64,000 nt of DNA from Fimisoma avicola. GTDB taxonomy: Bacteria; Bacillota; Clostridia; Peptostreptococcales; Anaerovoracaceae. This document shows positions 43,730 through 51,824 of this stretch, one piece after another. The notes beneath the pieces are model-generated. The model was not told the DNA's origin. It saw only the letters and a list, made by a program, of their open reading frames with translations, and searched no databases. The position numbers and the translations under genes are program-made. The first letter of the stretch is position 1, and every line of letters starts with the position of its first letter. The DNA is taken from contig DVMO01000006.1 in the NCBI GenBank assembly GCA_018714945.1, positions 1-64,000 of the forward strand, read 5' to 3'.

Positions 43730-43822
43730 ATGTTGGCTTTTTGTTCAGGTCAATGAAAAAAGGCAACGGTTTTTCAAAAAACTGTTACCTGAAAAATGCA
43801 AACCTGAGCAAAAAGCCAACAT
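43730..43822. repeat. 21-bp inverted repeat with nested hairpin
   Basis: The left arm 43730-43750 starts ATGTTGGCTTTTTG and the right arm 43802-43822 ends CAAAAAGCCAACAT; 20 of 21 bases pair. The 51-nt centre contains GGCAACGGTTTTT facing AAAAACTGTTACC, so the whole folds into a long rod with T-runs in both orientations. Confidence 0.85.
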
Positions 43823-43970
43823 GAGGCCATATTTTAGGTCTGAACAGCATATTTTCATGGCAGATGTTGGCTTTTTTATCCGCAGGAAAAAGTTTAGCCA
43901 TCATCCAGTAGGGCAGGGCGCAGTGTCAAAAATATATAATATCGCCGGTCTGCACCAGTCTTAAATGCAG

Positions 43971-44009
43971 AAAAAAATAACTGCGGGGCGCTGTTACAGC
44001 GCCCCGCAG
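43971..44009 (-). terminator. terminator of kal
   Basis: On the minus strand CTGCGGGGCGCTGT pairs with ACAGCGCCCCGCAG and is followed by TTATTTTTTT. A 14-bp GC-rich stem. Confidence 0.85.
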
Positions 44010-44144
44010 TCATTTTAAAGATGTATTAGTAATTACCTTGTACTCTGTTTCGGTCATCAGACCATGCACTGCGGTCCTGACCTGACCCCGCAGCGGCTTG
44101 CCGGTCGCCGGACCGTGCCGGGCCGCAGGCGTGAAACGGCCATG

Positions 44145-44537
44145 TTATTTTCTCTTGCAGTCTTTTGGAGTCACACAGGTTCCTGTTGCTCTTGCAACTA
44201 CGATAGGCTCTTCAAGGAAGTCAGCTGCGGAAGGGCTGATGTCAGGTCTTGCAGCAACAACTTTTCTTGCTTCAAACTTCATCTTTCTTGAAGTGTTTCC
44301 TACGCTGGTGATCTCGCCGTAAGCTTCGATATAGTCGCCTGCATATGTAGGAGCAAGGAATTCTACATTATCATAAGCGCAGAACAGGCCTTCATCTCCG
44401 TCCATCTTGATAAGAAGTTCAGTGGCAACATCGCCGAACAGGTGTACCATATGAGCTCCGTCAACCAGATTTCCGCCGTAATGAGCGTCCTTTGCGGACA
44501 TTCTGAGTCTTAAAGTTGAAGTGATTTTTTCTGCCAT
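44145..44537 (-). CDS. kal: 3-aminobutyryl-CoA ammonia-lyase
   Basis: 130 aa hot-dog fold enzyme removing ammonia from 3-aminobutyryl-CoA to give crotonyl-CoA, the last lysine-specific step. It matches the Kal family in LRMSAKDAHYGGNLVDGAHM, FGDVATELLI, NVEFLAPTYAGDYIEAYGEI and SVGNTSRKMKFEARKV. AAAGGAGACG precedes the start. It is transcribed away from the rest of the kam cluster, from a sigma-54 promoter facing the regulator gene. Confidence 0.93.
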   Translation of the reverse strand: MAEKITSTLRLRMSAKDAHYGGNLVDGAHMVHLFGDVATELLIKMDGDEGLFCAYDNVEFLAPTYAGDYIEAYGEITSVGNTSRKMKFEARKVVAARPDISPSAADFLEEPIVVARATGTCVTPKDCKRK

Positions 44538-44607
44538 TTTAATCGTCTCCTTTTTCTTTAAAAATGTAAACTAAATTGTTCCTTAGATATTCCGGAATAA
44601 ATGTATT

Positions 44608-44623
44608 GCAAAATGCGTGCCAA
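44608..44623 (-). promoter_or_regulatory. sigma-54 promoter of kal
   Basis: Minus-strand TTGGCACGCATTTTGC: GG and GC of the -24 and -12 elements separated by exactly 10 bp, a full consensus match. The start site would fall about 55-60 bp before the kal ATG. Confidence 0.9.
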
Positions 44624-44650
44624 TGGTTTAAGATTGAAATTACCATACAA

Positions 44651-44670
44651 GTGAACCGAAATGGGTTCGC
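44651..44670. promoter_or_regulatory. predicted enhancer site for the KDD-like activator (kal side)
   Basis: GTGAACC-GAAATG-GGTTCGC: 7-bp arms with one mismatch and a 6-bp spacer, centred about 45 bp upstream of the kal sigma-54 promoter. The same arms and spacing recur upstream of kdd1. A degenerate TGAACA half-site lies 31 bp further, at 44683. Confidence 0.65.
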
Positions 44671-44692
44671 AACAGCAAGGAGTGAACACAAA

Positions 44693-46744
44693 ATGTCTAT
44701 GCCATATGGTATCAATCGTGTGCTGGAACCAAAGCATGTGCTGCCAACATCAGCATGGAAGCTGGACAATAACCGCAGCATTTATTCCGATGAACTAAAG
44801 GTCTCAATACAAAGGATACACCTTGAGGGCACCGGATTCAAGCAGATTTGTACAGAATCCAACGACGATGAGAAAAAAATCAAGCAGGCCATAATAGATA
44901 TCGTGATCCGCCGCGGCAAACTCCATAATCCTGTCACAGATACAGGCGGTCTTGTGATGGGAACGGTTGAAGAGATCGGCCAGGATTACGATAACAGATC
45001 GGGACTTAAAATAGGAGACGCAGTTATCTGCAATGCTTCGGCCGCATCAATCCCCATGTATATAGAGAATATAACATCTGTCAACAGGGTGTTTAACCAG
45101 GTAGAGGCAAACGGATATGCCATAGTGCACAGCCTCATACCTTTAGTCAAAGTGCCTGAGGACATACCCCTTGACCTGCTGATGTTCGTGTTTGACCAGT
45201 CAGGTACCTTGTACAGGCTCAACGAACTTGTGGGAAACAAGGAAAGGTTCCTGGTTGTCGGAAACAGCATGCTGACCAATCTGATATACGGTTATGTCAT
45301 AAGGCAGAAGGCCGGAGAAGCCGGACAGATAACATGCCTGCTGGACAAAAAAAGCAATACCAGGTTTACAGGGTGCGGTATAGACCGTCTGATAAGCCAG
45401 GTGTTTGACGAAGTGAGCTTTCTTGACATACTGAGACCGATGGAATGCATGCGGCAGCTTGACGCCGAATCATATTACGATCTTTCCATAAACTGTGCAG
45501 AAATACCGGGAGCAGAGACTATCAACATCCTTGCCACCAAACCGGGAGGCACCGTCATGTTCGCCAATCTCATCAACAACCTGAACATAGCCCTCTACAT
45601 TACGGAATCCATTTCAAAAAATCTTGAAGTCAGGGGCGCAGAGGGATATCTTGAGAAATATGATCAGTTTGATATGGGTATCGTAAGAGACATGGCTCCT
45701 TATATGGAAGATCTGACCATAGCCCAGACCAAGCCCCGTGAACCGGAGACAGAGCCTCCTTATAACAGGGCTCTGATGGAAAAGACCCTGGCTGAGGATT
45801 TTGTCTGCCGCAGCAAGGCCATGTGGAAAGTGCTGGAAGATATGACAAAGGTATCGCGGTATGACTGTAATGTCATCATCTTCGGAGATACGGGCGTGGG
45901 AAAGGAAAAGGCGGCCAATATCATCCAGAAAAACAGCGCGCGGAAGATGCAGCCTTTTGTCAAGATCAACTGCGGTGCAATTTCTCCCACGCTGATAGAA
46001 TCGGAATTTTTCGGATACGAAAAAGGAGCCTTTACAGGGGCCAATGCTTCAGGGAAAAAAGGGTACTTTGAAATAGCCAACAATGGCGTCATCTTTCTGG
46101 ACGAAATAGGCGAACTGCCGCTGGAAATGCAGGCCAAACTTTTAAGGGTCATCCAGGACGGCGAGTTTTACCGGGTAGGCGGGACGACACCCATCAAGAC
46201 CAATGTCAGGATCATTTCCGCCACTAACCGTGATCTGGAAAAGTATGTGGAGGAAGGAAAATTCCGAAGAGATCTGTATTACAGGCTCAATGTGGTACCC
46301 ATCCGCATTCCCAGCTTAGCCGAGAGGACAGACGATATACCGGCTCTGATAAGCCATTTCCTGACCAAATACGGAGAAAAGTTCGGACTGAAACGGGGGA
46401 TAACCGACAGCGCCGTGGAATATCTCCAGCAGCAGCAGTGGCCGGGAAACATACGGGAACTGGAAAACACCATACAGAGGCTTATGATAGCTGCTGCCGG
46501 AGAGGATATAACATTGATGGATGTCATGCGGGAAAGCCATGCGGATCTTTTCGGCGGTGCAGTTCAAGATGAAGGAGAAGTTTTCGACCGGGAAGAAATA
46601 GATCTGCAGGCAGCCGTAGACGAGTATGAGAAAGGGCTGATAAAGTATGCATGCGATAAATACGGGTCAACCCGGAAAGCCGCAAAGGCCATAGGGATAA
46701 GCCAGACGCAGCTGGTACGCAAAAAGAAAAAGTATCAGATATAG
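44693..46744 (+). CDS. sigma-54 activator with a KDD-like sensor domain
   Basis: 683 aa. Residues 1 to about 370 are homologous to the 3,5-diaminohexanoate dehydrogenases encoded downstream (YGINRVLEPKHVLP against YGTHRVISPKGVLP, and further). The nucleotide loop is lost: VVGNSMLTNL stands where kdd has GGGGKSG. The AAA+ domain follows, with Walker A FGDTGVGKE, the sigma-54 contact loop KGAFTGA, Walker B VIFLDEIGE, and a Fis-type helix-turn-helix at the end (STRKAAKAIGISQTQLVRKK). ATG 44693 follows AAGGAGTG; the upstream frame to 44576 crosses the kal promoter. It probably senses the substrate or product of Kdd and activates kal and kdd/kam. Confidence 0.92.
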   Translation: MSMPYGINRVLEPKHVLPTSAWKLDNNRSIYSDELKVSIQRIHLEGTGFKQICTESNDDEKKIKQAIIDIVIRRGKLHNPVTDTGGLVMGTVEEIGQDYDNRSGLKIGDAVICNASAASIPMYIENITSVNRVFNQVEANGYAIVHSLIPLVKVPEDIPLDLLMFVFDQSGTLYRLNELVGNKERFLVVGNSMLTNLIYGYVIRQKAGEAGQITCLLDKKSNTRFTGCGIDRLISQVFDEVSFLDILRPMECMRQLDAESYYDLSINCAEIPGAETINILATKPGGTVMFANLINNLNIALYITESISKNLEVRGAEGYLEKYDQFDMGIVRDMAPYMEDLTIAQTKPREPETEPPYNRALMEKTLAEDFVCRSKAMWKVLEDMTKVSRYDCNVIIFGDTGVGKEKAANIIQKNSARKMQPFVKINCGAISPTLIESEFFGYEKGAFTGANASGKKGYFEIANNGVIFLDEIGELPLEMQAKLLRVIQDGEFYRVGGTTPIKTNVRIISATNRDLEKYVEEGKFRRDLYYRLNVVPIRIPSLAERTDDIPALISHFLTKYGEKFGLKRGITDSAVEYLQQQQWPGNIRELENTIQRLMIAAAGEDITLMDVMRESHADLFGGAVQDEGEVFDREEIDLQAAVDEYEKGLIKYACDKYGSTRKAAKAIGISQTQLVRKKKKYQI

Positions 46745-46783
46745 CAGCGATCTGTCATGGCAGAGATCTGCGGCAGCAAGCCA

Positions 46784-46805
46784 TGCGAACCGAAAAAGGT
46801 TCGCA
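46784..46805. promoter_or_regulatory. predicted enhancer site 1 upstream of kdd1
   Basis: TGCGAACC-GAAAAA-GGTTCGCA, perfect 8-bp arms, 6-bp spacer. It is followed by TTTTTT, so it can also act as the terminator of the regulator gene. Centre about 183 bp upstream of the sigma-54 promoter of kdd1. Confidence 0.7.
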
Positions 46806-46816
46806 TTTTTTGCGCA

Positions 46817-46834
46817 TGAAACAAAAACGGTTCA
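46817..46834. promoter_or_regulatory. predicted enhancer site 2 upstream of kdd1
   Basis: TGAAAC-AAAAAC-GGTTCA, one mismatch in the arms. Its centre lies 31 bp (three helical turns) from site 1, the same-face spacing expected of paired activator dimers. Confidence 0.6.
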
Positions 46835-46974
46835 AAATTCTTTCCCAATCTACTGCGATAAAGGCCGCAAGCGGCCGGAGCAGCCGTGGGCCAAACCCTT
46901 GAAATACAATGGAACGGGGAAAAAGAACAGGAAGTTTTGCCTTATATCCGACAGGATCCGACAGGAAAAAACGA

Positions 46975-46990
46975 TTGGCATAATTTTTGC
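46975..46990 (+). promoter_or_regulatory. sigma-54 promoter of kdd1 and the kam operon
   Basis: TTGGCATAATTTTTGC, GG and GC separated by 10 bp, about 45 bp before the kdd1 ATG. Confidence 0.9.
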
Positions 46991-47035
46991 TTTAATTATA
47001 TGACGGTAGAAAATCGAATAAAAGGAGATAAGAGA

Positions 47036-48073
47036 ATGGAATTTAAAAAAGGAGACATATACGGTACACACCGGGTAATCGAACCAAAAGGCGTACTGCC
47101 GCAGCCGGCAGATGTTATTGACAATAACATGGAAATCTATGATAACGAAGTTCTGATCGATGTACACACATTGAACATAGATTCCGCTTCTTTTACGGAG
47201 ATCGAGAAGAGAGCCGGAGGAGATCTGGCCGAGATCGAAAAGATCATAATGCATATAGTAGAAACAACAGGCAAGCACAAAAATCCGTGGACTGGTTCCG
47301 GCGGAATGCTCATCGGTAAAGTTGCTGAAGTGGGACCTAATTATGTAGGAGACCTCAAAAAAGGCGACAAGATCGCAACGCTTGTATCCCTTTCCCTGAC
47401 TCCGCTGAAGATCGACAAGATCATCGAGATCAGACCTGACATCGACCAGGTAGACATCAAGGGACAGGCGATCCTTTTCCAGAGCGGTATCTATGCCAAG
47501 CTTCCGAAGGACATCCCTCAGACCCTGGCTCTGTCCGTACTGGATGTGGCAGGAGCTCCTGCCCAGACTGCAAAGATCTGCAAGCCTGGAGATACTGTAG
47601 TAGTAATGGGCGGCGGCGGAAAATCCGGAATCCTCTGCTGCTGGCAGGCAAAGAAACAGGTTGGCGTAAACGGACATGTTATCTGCGTGGACGGATTCAA
47701 GAAGTCCATCAACAGAGCCATGTCAGTAGGCGTAGCTGATGAATATCTCGTGGTAAACGCTACTGACGCAGTTGCCATGTACGAAGAGATCTACGAAGCA
47801 ACAGAAGGACAGATGGCAGATGTTGTCATAAATGTTGTAAACATCCCTAACACAGAAATGGCCTCCATCCTTGCCTGCAAGGACAACGGAATGGTATACT
47901 TCTTCTCCATGGCGACAAGCTTTACCAAAGCAGCCCTGGGTGCAGAAGGTGTCGGCAAAGATGTCACCATGCTCATCGGAAACGGATATACCAAGGGTCA
48001 TGCCAATGTAGCTCTCCAGATCCTCAGAGAGGACGAAAGGATAAGGAACCTGTTCGCTCAGCTTTACGCATAG
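47036..48073 (+). CDS. kdd: L-erythro-3,5-diaminohexanoate dehydrogenase, copy 1
   Basis: 345 aa NAD-dependent deaminating dehydrogenase giving 3-keto-5-aminohexanoate from 3,5-diaminohexanoate. Family stretches: GDIYGTHRVIEPKGVLPQPADVID, KHKNPWTGSGGMLIGKV, and the nucleotide loop VVVMGGGGKSGILC. ATG 47036 follows AAAGGAGATAAG. It is directly behind the sigma-54 promoter. About 230 bp separate it from a second copy; it is 12 residues shorter in the region after SFTEI. Confidence 0.9.
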   Translation: MEFKKGDIYGTHRVIEPKGVLPQPADVIDNNMEIYDNEVLIDVHTLNIDSASFTEIEKRAGGDLAEIEKIIMHIVETTGKHKNPWTGSGGMLIGKVAEVGPNYVGDLKKGDKIATLVSLSLTPLKIDKIIEIRPDIDQVDIKGQAILFQSGIYAKLPKDIPQTLALSVLDVAGAPAQTAKICKPGDTVVVMGGGGKSGILCCWQAKKQVGVNGHVICVDGFKKSINRAMSVGVADEYLVVNATDAVAMYEEIYEATEGQMADVVINVVNIPNTEMASILACKDNGMVYFFSMATSFTKAALGAEGVGKDVTMLIGNGYTKGHANVALQILREDERIRNLFAQLYA

Positions 48074-48196
48074 TTCCTGTGCGCAGGCAAAAAGAATATT
48101 TGTGTCAAAAAGGCGGAAAAGCCCGGAAAATGCAGGGTGCGTAGATACTGTATTTTGTATTCATTCCCAATTAACGAGCATTTTACCTTTTTGATG

Positions 48197-48225
48197 TGGA
48201 AAAAGTGAAAAAACTGATATATAAT
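48197..48225 (+). promoter_or_regulatory. possible sigma-70 promoter of kdd2
   Basis: TGGAAA and TATAAT with a 17-bp spacer in the AT-rich gap between the two kdd genes. The -10 is perfect, the -35 poor. Confidence 0.4.
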
Positions 48226-48306
48226 TAACACGGTGACTTATGTCCAAAGCTGATACAAAACTTTTGGGCGTAAATAAATTTATAAAATTTTCGAGGAGGA
48301 AAAAAT

Positions 48307-49380
48307 ATGGCTTTTAAACACGGAGACCCATATGGTACACACAGGGTGATCTCACCTAAGGGAGTGCTGCCGCAGCCTGCTGATGTTATCGACAACACTA
48401 TGGAGATCTATGACAACGAGGTTCTTATCGATGTTAAGACTCTGAACATCGACTCAGCTTCATTCACAGAGATCGTAAGAAGATCCTGCAACGGCAAGAA
48501 GCCTGCTGACATCGAAAACTCTCCTGAAGATCAGGAAAAAGTAAAACAGACAATGCTTGACATCGTTGCCAAGGCTGGAAAGCACAAAAACCCATGGACA
48601 GGTTCCGGCGGAATGCTCATCGGTACCGTTAAGGAGATCGGCCCTGCTTATGTAGGTGACCTGAAAGTAGGCGACAAGATCGCTACTCTGGTATCCCTTT
48701 CCCTGACTCCGCTGGTGATCGAAGAGATCATCGAAATGAGACCTGCTATCGACCAGGTAGACATCAAGGGACAGGCAATCCTGTTCCAGAGCGGCATCTA
48801 CGCTGTTCTTCCTGACGATATGCCTGAAGGCCTTGCCCTTTCAGCTCTGGATGTAGCAGGAGCTCCTGCCCAGACAGCCAAGCTGGTACAGTGCGGAATG
48901 AAAGTCCTCATCATAGGCGGCGGCGGAAAATCAGGACTCCTCTGCTTATATGAAGCAAAGAAGAGAGCCGGAGTTACCGGAATGGTAGTTTGCGCAGCAG
49001 GATCACAGAAATCCGAAGACAGAGCAAGAAAGCTCGACCTGGCTGACGAATACTTCCACCTGGATGCTACCGATGCCGTAGCCATGTACAACAAGGCTAT
49101 GGAACTTACCAACGGCGAACTGTTCGACCTGGTAATCAACTGTGTAAACATCGAAAACACAGAAATGGCTTCTATCCTTGCCTGCAAGGACAACGGAACC
49201 GTATACTTCTTCTCCATGGCTACAAGCTTCACAAAGGCAGCCCTGGGAGCAGAAGGCGTAGGCAAAGATGTGAACATGATAATCGGAAACGGCTATACAA
49301 AGGGCCACGCAGCTATCACTCTGCAGGATCTCAGAGAACATCAGGGTATCAGAGAACTGTTCCAGGAGATGTATGCTTAA
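48307..49380 (+). CDS. kdd: L-erythro-3,5-diaminohexanoate dehydrogenase, copy 2
   Basis: 357 aa, closely similar to copy 1 over its full length (GDPYGTHRVISPKGVLPQPADVID, KVLIIGGGGKSGLLC, KDNGTVYFFSMATSFTKAALG). It differs by an insertion with CNGKKPADIENSPED after residue about 60. GAGGAGGAAAAAAT precedes the ATG. Its codon bias is stronger than that of copy 1 and resembles kamA, suggesting this is the main, highly expressed enzyme. Confidence 0.92.
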   Translation: MAFKHGDPYGTHRVISPKGVLPQPADVIDNTMEIYDNEVLIDVKTLNIDSASFTEIVRRSCNGKKPADIENSPEDQEKVKQTMLDIVAKAGKHKNPWTGSGGMLIGTVKEIGPAYVGDLKVGDKIATLVSLSLTPLVIEEIIEMRPAIDQVDIKGQAILFQSGIYAVLPDDMPEGLALSALDVAGAPAQTAKLVQCGMKVLIIGGGGKSGLLCLYEAKKRAGVTGMVVCAAGSQKSEDRARKLDLADEYFHLDATDAVAMYNKAMELTNGELFDLVINCVNIENTEMASILACKDNGTVYFFSMATSFTKAALGAEGVGKDVNMIIGNGYTKGHAAITLQDLREHQGIRELFQEMYA

Positions 49381-49464
49381 TCGCGCTTAATCAAGATTTA
49401 CCTAATCGTCTGCCGGCCTGAGCGCCGGCGGGCGGACATCTAAATAAGATTAAAGGAGAAAAAA

Positions 49465-50727
49465 ATGGCTATTAGAAATTGGAAAGACATTCCTCTGTTC
49501 AAGGATGTTACCGATGAACAGTGGAACGACTGGCACTGGCAGGTAGAGCACAGACTCACCACAGTTGAGGAGATCGCTCAGGTGGTTAATCTGAGTGATC
49601 AGGAAAAAGCTGATATTGAAAAAGTAATGGGAGGATTCAGAGTAGGTATCACTCCTTACTATGCTTCCCTGATGGATCCTGATGATCCGAGAGATCCGGT
49701 AAGAATGCAGGCTGTTCCTACTCTGGCAGAAATGCACAGATCTGCTGCTGATGACCTGGACCCACTGCACGAAGATGCTGACTCTCCTGCTCCGGGACTT
49801 ACCCACAGATATCCGGACAGAGTGCTGTTCCTGATCACTGACCAGTGCTCAATGTACTGCAGACACTGCACCAGAAGAAGACTGGCCGGCGAAACTGACG
49901 GCTCAAGATCAAGAGAAGATATCGACGCATGTATCGATTACATCAGAAGGACTCCTCAGGTAAGAGACGTTCTTCTGTCAGGCGGAGACTGCCTGCTGGT
50001 TGAAGATGAAACTCTTGAATACATCATCAGCGAGCTGAGAAAGATCGACCATGTTGAGATCGTAAGACTCGGATCAAGAACCCCTGTCGTTATGCCTATG
50101 AGGATAACTGACAAGCTGGTAAACATGCTGAAGAAGTATCATCCGATCTGGCTGAACACTCACTTCAACCATCCTAAGGAAATGACTCCGGACGCCATGG
50201 AAGCATGCAGAAAGCTGGCTGACGCAGGTATACCTCTCGGCAACCAGTCAGTACTGCTCAGAGGAGTAAACGACTGCAAGCACATCATGAGAGATCTGGT
50301 ACAGATCCTGGTCAAGAACAGAGTAAGACCTTACTACATCTACATCTGCGACCTGTCAATGGGTATCGAACACTTCAGAACACCTGTATCAAAGGGTATC
50401 GAGATCATCGAAGGACTGAGAGGACATACTTCCGGATATGCAGTACCTACTTTCGTAGTAGACGCTCCTGGCGGCGGCGGAAAGACTCCTGTAATGCCTC
50501 AGTATGTAATTTCCCAGACTCCGCACAAGGTTATCCTGAGAAACTACGAAGGCGTTATCACTACTTACACCGAGCCATCACTGCCTGAACTGCCTTGCAC
50601 CTGCGATTACTGCACCGGCAAGAAGACCTACAAGTATCAGGGCGTTTCTGCTCTGGGCGAAGGTCCTGAGATCAGATACATGGAGCCAAGCAATCTGGCA
50701 AGACACGAAAGAAACAAACACGAATAA
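49465..50727 (+). CDS. kamA: lysine 2,3-aminomutase
   Basis: 420 aa radical SAM/PLP enzyme making L-beta-lysine, first step of the pathway. The cluster motif is CSMYCRHCTRRR (CxxxCxxC), followed by LLSGGDCLL; the PLP Lys lies in the PGGGGKTPVMPQY segment, and the C-terminal CTCDYC supplies zinc ligands typical of the clostridial enzyme. AAAGGAGAAAAAA precedes the ATG. Biased codons (AGA, CTG, GGA) indicate high expression. Confidence 0.97.
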   Translation: MAIRNWKDIPLFKDVTDEQWNDWHWQVEHRLTTVEEIAQVVNLSDQEKADIEKVMGGFRVGITPYYASLMDPDDPRDPVRMQAVPTLAEMHRSAADDLDPLHEDADSPAPGLTHRYPDRVLFLITDQCSMYCRHCTRRRLAGETDGSRSREDIDACIDYIRRTPQVRDVLLSGGDCLLVEDETLEYIISELRKIDHVEIVRLGSRTPVVMPMRITDKLVNMLKKYHPIWLNTHFNHPKEMTPDAMEACRKLADAGIPLGNQSVLLRGVNDCKHIMRDLVQILVKNRVRPYYIYICDLSMGIEHFRTPVSKGIEIIEGLRGHTSGYAVPTFVVDAPGGGGKTPVMPQYVISQTPHKVILRNYEGVITTYTEPSLPELPCTCDYCTGKKTYKYQGVSALGEGPEIRYMEPSNLARHERNKHE

Positions 50728-50757
50728 TTTCTTTCAAAAATTAAATGATCACCCGGA

Positions 50758-50777
50758 GGGAGGCCGCAAGGCCTCCC
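50758..50777 (+). other. GNRA-capped intercistronic hairpin between kamA and kamB
   Basis: GGGAGGCC-GCAA-GGCCTCCC forms a perfect 8-bp stem with a GCAA tetraloop and no T-run. A processing or 3'-stability element would fit the need for more KamA than KamB; that is inference. Confidence 0.6.
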
Positions 50778-50802
50778 CATTGGGGAGAAAGAGGATATAA
50801 AT

Positions 50803-51822
50803 ATGGGGCTTCTTAACGACCTGTCAACTAAATACAAGACAATTTCCATAGTCGGCATGGCCAAAAACGCCGGAAAGACCACGGCGCTCAACTACCTGAT
50901 AGAGGAAGCGATAGACGAGGGGATGATCCTTGGCATCACATCTACAGGCAGAGACGGAGAAACCCAGGACCTGGTGACAGGGACAGAAAAGCCGAGAGTA
51001 TATGTGGACCGGGATATGCTTGTGGCTGTGCCTTCTCTTTTGTATGATATGGCAGACGCCGGTCTTGAGGTCATAAGAAAGACAAAATATTCAACAGCAA
51101 TAGGAGAACTTCTCATATGCCGTGTCAGAGAGGCCGGATATGTCCAGATCGCAGGGCCTGTCATCAACGCCGAACAAAAGCTCCTCTGCCGTGATATGCT
51201 GGATCTGGGATGCCAGCTCATCCTGATAGACGGGGCCATAGACAGGAAATCCATAGCCTCACCGGACACATCGGATGCGATAATCTTATCTACAGGAGCC
51301 GTACTTTCCAGGAAAATGAACAAGGTAGTGGAAGAAACGGCCCATGTCGTGAATCTTTACAGATCACCTGAACTGGAAGACGGTGTCATCAGAGACGCCA
51401 TAGAAAAAAACAACTTTGATAATAAGATCATGCTCGTAAGCGGCGACGGAAAAATAACGAAGCTGGACCTGGCCACGGGCCTTGGAGCTTCAAAGGATAT
51501 TAACGGAGCCATAGACGAGGAGACAAGATATATATATATACCGGGGGCTTTCACCAACAGCGTCATATGCGACATAAGCCTGAAAAACCTCAAACAGGTG
51601 AAATTCGTGCTGAAAGACCCCACCAAGATATTCATAAGAGCCATGGACTGGGGCATTTACAGAAAAAAAGGCTTCAGGCTCAGCGTACTGAAAAACATTG
51701 AGATCGCGGCCATAACTGTCAACCCGTGGGCCCCGGCAGGATATACATTTGACAACCGGGTACTGCTGGAAGAAATGCAGAAGGCCATTGCCGATATTCC
51801 CATAGTAGATGTGAGGATGTGA
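50803..51822 (+). CDS. kamB: KamB, P-loop protein of the lysine aminomutase cluster
   Basis: 339 aa. The Walker A motif is GMAKNAGKTT (residues 18-27), with an ILIDGAID Walker-B-like stretch. Homologues are constantly found between kamA and kamD in lysine fermenters, but their role is unproven; an NTP-dependent chaperone or reactivation function for the B12 aminomutase has been proposed from context. GGGGAGAAAGAGG precedes the ATG. Two bases separate its stop from the kamC start. Confidence 0.85.
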   Translation: MGLLNDLSTKYKTISIVGMAKNAGKTTALNYLIEEAIDEGMILGITSTGRDGETQDLVTGTEKPRVYVDRDMLVAVPSLLYDMADAGLEVIRKTKYSTAIGELLICRVREAGYVQIAGPVINAEQKLLCRDMLDLGCQLILIDGAIDRKSIASPDTSDAIILSTGAVLSRKMNKVVEETAHVVNLYRSPELEDGVIRDAIEKNNFDNKIMLVSGDGKITKLDLATGLGASKDINGAIDEETRYIYIPGAFTNSVICDISLKNLKQVKFVLKDPTKIFIRAMDWGIYRKKGFRLSVLKNIEIAAITVNPWAPAGYTFDNRVLLEEMQKAIADIPIVDVRM

Positions 51823-51824
51823 CC

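Larger units (their letters stand above)
43526..44144. other. intergenic region with ATGTTGGCT inverted repeats
   Basis: About 600 bp without a credible gene. ATGTTGGCT occurs at 43648, 43730 and 43864 and its complement AGCCAACAT at 43680 and 43814. The first pair (43647-43656 with 43680-43689, then TTTT) looks like the rluB terminator. The second pair is a 21-bp inverted repeat (43730-43750 and 43802-43822, one mismatch) enclosing another hairpin. The right end holds the kal terminator. Confidence 0.8.

Noticed and set aside
44576..44692. longer N-terminus of the KDD-like activator
   Set aside because: Would run through the kal sigma-54 promoter and operator; the ATG at 44693 has a good ribosome binding site and starts the homology.
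46886..47035. longer N-terminus of kdd1
   Set aside because: Crosses the sigma-54 promoter; homology and AAAGGAG both support 47036.
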